Shown here piece by piece: positions 18,945-23,056 of a stretch of DNA of 23,056 nucleotides (positions are counted from its first letter, which is position 1; each line of letters begins with the position of its first letter). This DNA is from Mnemiopsis leidyi (taxonomy: Eukaryota > Ctenophora > Tentaculata > Lobata > Bolinopsidae). The stretch lies in assembly GCA_000226015.1 (NCBI GenBank), contig JH152895.1:72187-95242 (forward strand), read 5' to 3'. Below the pieces are notes generated by a model. The model did no database searches and was not told where the DNA came from. It saw only the letters and a program-made list of their open reading frames with translations. A program made the position numbers and the translations under genes.

Positions 18945-20162
18945 CTGAAACGTGCTGACAGTGATTATTGAGCGTCTAATTGTTAAAATTCGGCAAACTA
19001 CTCACTGTTCGGAATTTAACGCGAAAAATGGCGAGTCTCTCGTTCGAATGGGACATAAAAAAGAAGGGTTTTGGGGCTCTGCTTTTAACTTTGACATTAC
19101 CTTCAAAACATAAACTTGTGTTTAAACCACTCACGTGATAAAGGTCGCCCAGAGTGTTGGAAGGTAGTGGCACGGTGCCCAGCTCACCAAGGTGGATAGT
19201 TATACTTTCACTATCCGTCAAAATGTTATTTTCGAACATGTTCTTTATTCGATCTATCAGATTTAAGACTGAAACAGTAACGCATGACGGAGTATGTAGT
19301 AAAGTGCCAAATAAACCACATCGTTTTAAGTGAGAAATTTTATGTTTTGACTGAAATCGAAAATAAAATAAATTTCAAAGCTAGTAAAAAAATAAGGTCA
19401 CACCTTTCCATTCCTTAGGAACTGCTATTTTGTGGTTCTTGATTCTGATTATCCTCTTTCCTGTTTCCACTGGCTCCACTATAAGCTGTATAAGAAGTAA
19501 GTTGTGATGGTTATCATGGGACTCCTTAAATCTCACCTATACAAAAGGTTTAGCCGGGAAAGCGGACCAACTGATCTTAACTCAATGTCCAATAGTCATT
19601 GCTTATTGCTTACGTGCACCAAAGGGTTCACCTTCATTTCCAAGTGATGATGTGACTGAGTTGAATGAACTTGAGAACAAAATCATGTTTGAGAGGATCT
19701 TTTAATCTCACCTACGACATCCAATGTGAAAGATTTCAGATCCCATTCATAAGCCATTTATCTCAATTGAACGTGACAAATATATATTTTTGAACACCCT
19801 AATACAGCGATGCACTTATCGTATTAATCAAAAACGTAGTTGTTTTGATGAACTCTAAAGTCATCGATTTCATTTCTTGATAGCAAATATGTTTTTTCTC
19901 TCATTAGGTAAAATAGATTTGTGCTACTATGGTGATTCTGTTTAAATAATTGTTGCTGTGATCAGAATTGTTCGAAAGTAAAAAGATCAAAAAAATTAAA
20001 TCAAATTAACTCATAATGAATTTGATAGACGGAAGAAACCCCACATACCGGTATGAAACTAGGTCTAGCTCTTCTGACCGATTCTGCTGATGACTTTCTG
20101 TATTCGAAAGGACGAGAGTTTTTATATCGCGATGAGTAGTGTTTTCTGGCCGTCCATCCCAT
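18882..20162 (-). CDS. Highly diverged ATG8/GABARAP-family protein, four exons, ends at the conjugation Gly
   Basis: A ubiquitin-like ATG8-family protein of 130 residues. Exons: 20162-20049, 19485-19404, 19268-19135, 18944-18882; 393 nt, phases 0, 1, 0. Alignment with GABARAP by eye: RYKNSRPFEYRKSSAESVRR matches the KYKEEHPFEKRRxEGEKIRK helix region; IPLIVE matches VPVIVE; KIAVP matches KYLVP; VPLPSNTLGDLYH matches [26 protein letters not shown] matches EHHEEDxFLYIAY. It has about ten extra N-terminal residues and a five-residue insertion in the middle. The FFFVNN strand is replaced by ITIHLGE, and GABARAP R28 and L50 positions are Phe36 and Ala59, so LIR binding may be changed. The last codon before TAG is Gly130, at the position of the lipidated Gly. 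An in-frame stop lies upstream of the ATG. Intact frame and good splice sites argue against a pseudogene. Confidence 0.88.
19135..19268 (-). CDS. ATG8-like exon 3
   Basis: Acceptor CTGTTTCAG|TC, donor TATCAC|GTGAGT. The first codon is split G|TC (Val66), the same residue and phase as the canonical paralogue's G|TT. Encodes LNLIDRIKNMFENNI to PSNTLGDLYH. Confidence 0.92.
19404..19485 (-). CDS. ATG8-like exon 2
   Basis: Acceptor CTTATACAG|CTT, donor TGGAAAG|GTGTGA. Encodes LIVEPVETGKRIIRI then KNHKIAVPKEWK. Confidence 0.9.
20049..20162 (-). CDS. ATG8-like exon 1
   Basis: ATG at 20162 to donor ATACCG|GTATGT; 38 residues ending RPSFIP. Contains the YKxxxPFExR signature of ATG8 N-terminal helices. 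Confidence 0.88.
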
Positions 20163-21316
20163 TCTAATACTGAGATAATTAAGGTTATTCTAGAAGTTGT
20201 TGTCTGAAAGGAGGACCACTAAACTGGGGCTAATTGTCGACAACCGGGCAACCCTAACGTACAGGAACTCTTATGTATTGGGTGACGATTGAGGACAGAG
20301 TTAAGCTGTTTTATGGTTACATTTTATCCTGAAGGCAACATCTTATGAGTTTTTTAATCTTTCAGAACATACAACCGGACCCTACATCACACGATGATGA
20401 CATGACATTAGTAGCACTCTGTACATTGTTCATACTTCTTGAATAATGGTCACATTACCCTATTTTAAAGGCAAATGTCTTAAATTGGTGAGACACACAC
20501 ATGTTTTTTTTTCAAGCAGGGTTAACAGTGAAATGACAGGGTACCATTTAAGATCAATGAATTCAACAGAAAATCAATCAAAACTTTCATACAATTTAAC
20601 GTCTGACAAGATTTACAACTGATTAATAAAAATTCGGGTAATGAGAAATCTTACGGCTTCTCATTACATGCTGCCAATAGATTAAACACAAGATAATCAA
20701 AATTTTACAAATCTTAAAATTTAATTTTAATTGTGCCTTTCAAACAAGTAAAGCAGTAGCTTAGTATTCCTGTTGAGCAGTATCATTTACTAAAAGATAG
20801 TCAGACCAATGATGACAGTGAAGTTAACAGAAGATAATTTAGTACTAGCACAAAATGATATCTAGAATTTTCATGCAATAAGATGTAAAGTTTTAAAAGA
20901 TAATATGTTTTTCAGCAGCTTCACAAATAAACACAAATGTTATTTAGGGCCAAACATCCACTTTAACGTGTCGTTAAATATTCTTTAACCCATAATTGAA
21001 ATTTTAAAATAATTCAACATCACGAGTGAAACTGCATTACTAAATCACTACTGAAAACCGTCGTCAAAATACAATAAAAATTTTTGGTTAACACTCAGTC
21101 TGAATCACACACATAGACAAAGACATGAATGTTGCGACCCAGGCCGCTTCGTGCTGTAGCTCAGCTTATCTCCATTTGTATCGTTGACGAGAAATATATA
21201 TATTATATACCAACGGGAAGAAACTTGGGACAGATCAATATAGTCAGTGTCGGGGAGGGGTTCAAACTTTCCTAAGAAAAGCAACTTGAGGATTTCAAGA
21301 GAACACCACTAGTGAT
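20163..21316. other. Intergenic between the two ATG8-family genes
   Basis: About 1.15 kb of AT-rich sequence with no recognisable gene. It separates the stop of the canonical GABARAP gene from the start of the diverged copy and should include the latter's promoter. Confidence 0.55.

Positions 21317-23056
<1,740 letters not shown>

Noticed and set aside
18976..19239. Stand-alone 87-residue minus-strand protein
   Set aside because: Its first part is exon 3 of the ATG8-like gene; the rest runs into the intron past a GTGAGT donor.
20154..20162. N-terminal Met-Gly of the ATG8-like protein as a myristoylation site
   Set aside because: The context (GWTAR) lacks the usual Ser/Thr at position 6 and has Trp at position 3, a poor match to known sites.

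Overview
The window is nuclear DNA from an animal draft assembly: AT-rich, with spliceosomal GT-AG introns of about 100-1500 bp, minisatellites inside and between genes, and one 895-base run of N (10026-10920). Four protein genes could be rebuilt exon by exon, with matching intron phases. The organism is an invertebrate metazoan. A non-bilaterian such as a ctenophore or cnidarian is a guess based on the divergent Shaker-type channel and compact genes; the sequence does not settle it.

Layout: 1-212 is a 20-bp minisatellite. In 213-5612 I recognise no gene. From 5613 to 11871 (+) lies a voltage-gated K+ channel gene of ten exons. Its model encodes 466 residues: T1 domain, S1-S6, all six S4 charges and a TVGYGD filter. 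Two of its introns carry minisatellites whose units copy a splice junction. 11872-14592 is intergenic, with a foldback-like repeat cluster at about 12660-13650. At 14593-14887 is a 22-bp tandem array centred on GTCACGTGAC. It ends three bases past the stop codon of a complete ten-exon YOD1/OTU1 deubiquitinase gene on the minus strand (14891-17951, 320 residues).

Upstream of YOD1, also on the minus strand, are two ATG8-family genes in tandem. One is a complete, highly diverged four-exon gene (18882-20162, 130 residues) whose reading frame ends exactly at the conjugation glycine. The other is an ordinary GABARAP gene whose last two coding exons (21317-22380) are in the window and whose 5' part lies beyond the right edge. 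The two share intron positions and phases, which supports descent by duplication.

The minus-strand cluster has a plausible common theme. In other animals YOD1 works with p97/VCP, including in clearing damaged lysosomes, and GABARAP proteins mark autophagosomes. The CACGTG array matches the published TFEB/MITF CLEAR consensus. Whether it regulates these genes is a hypothesis. The K+ channel is an unrelated neighbour on the opposite strand.
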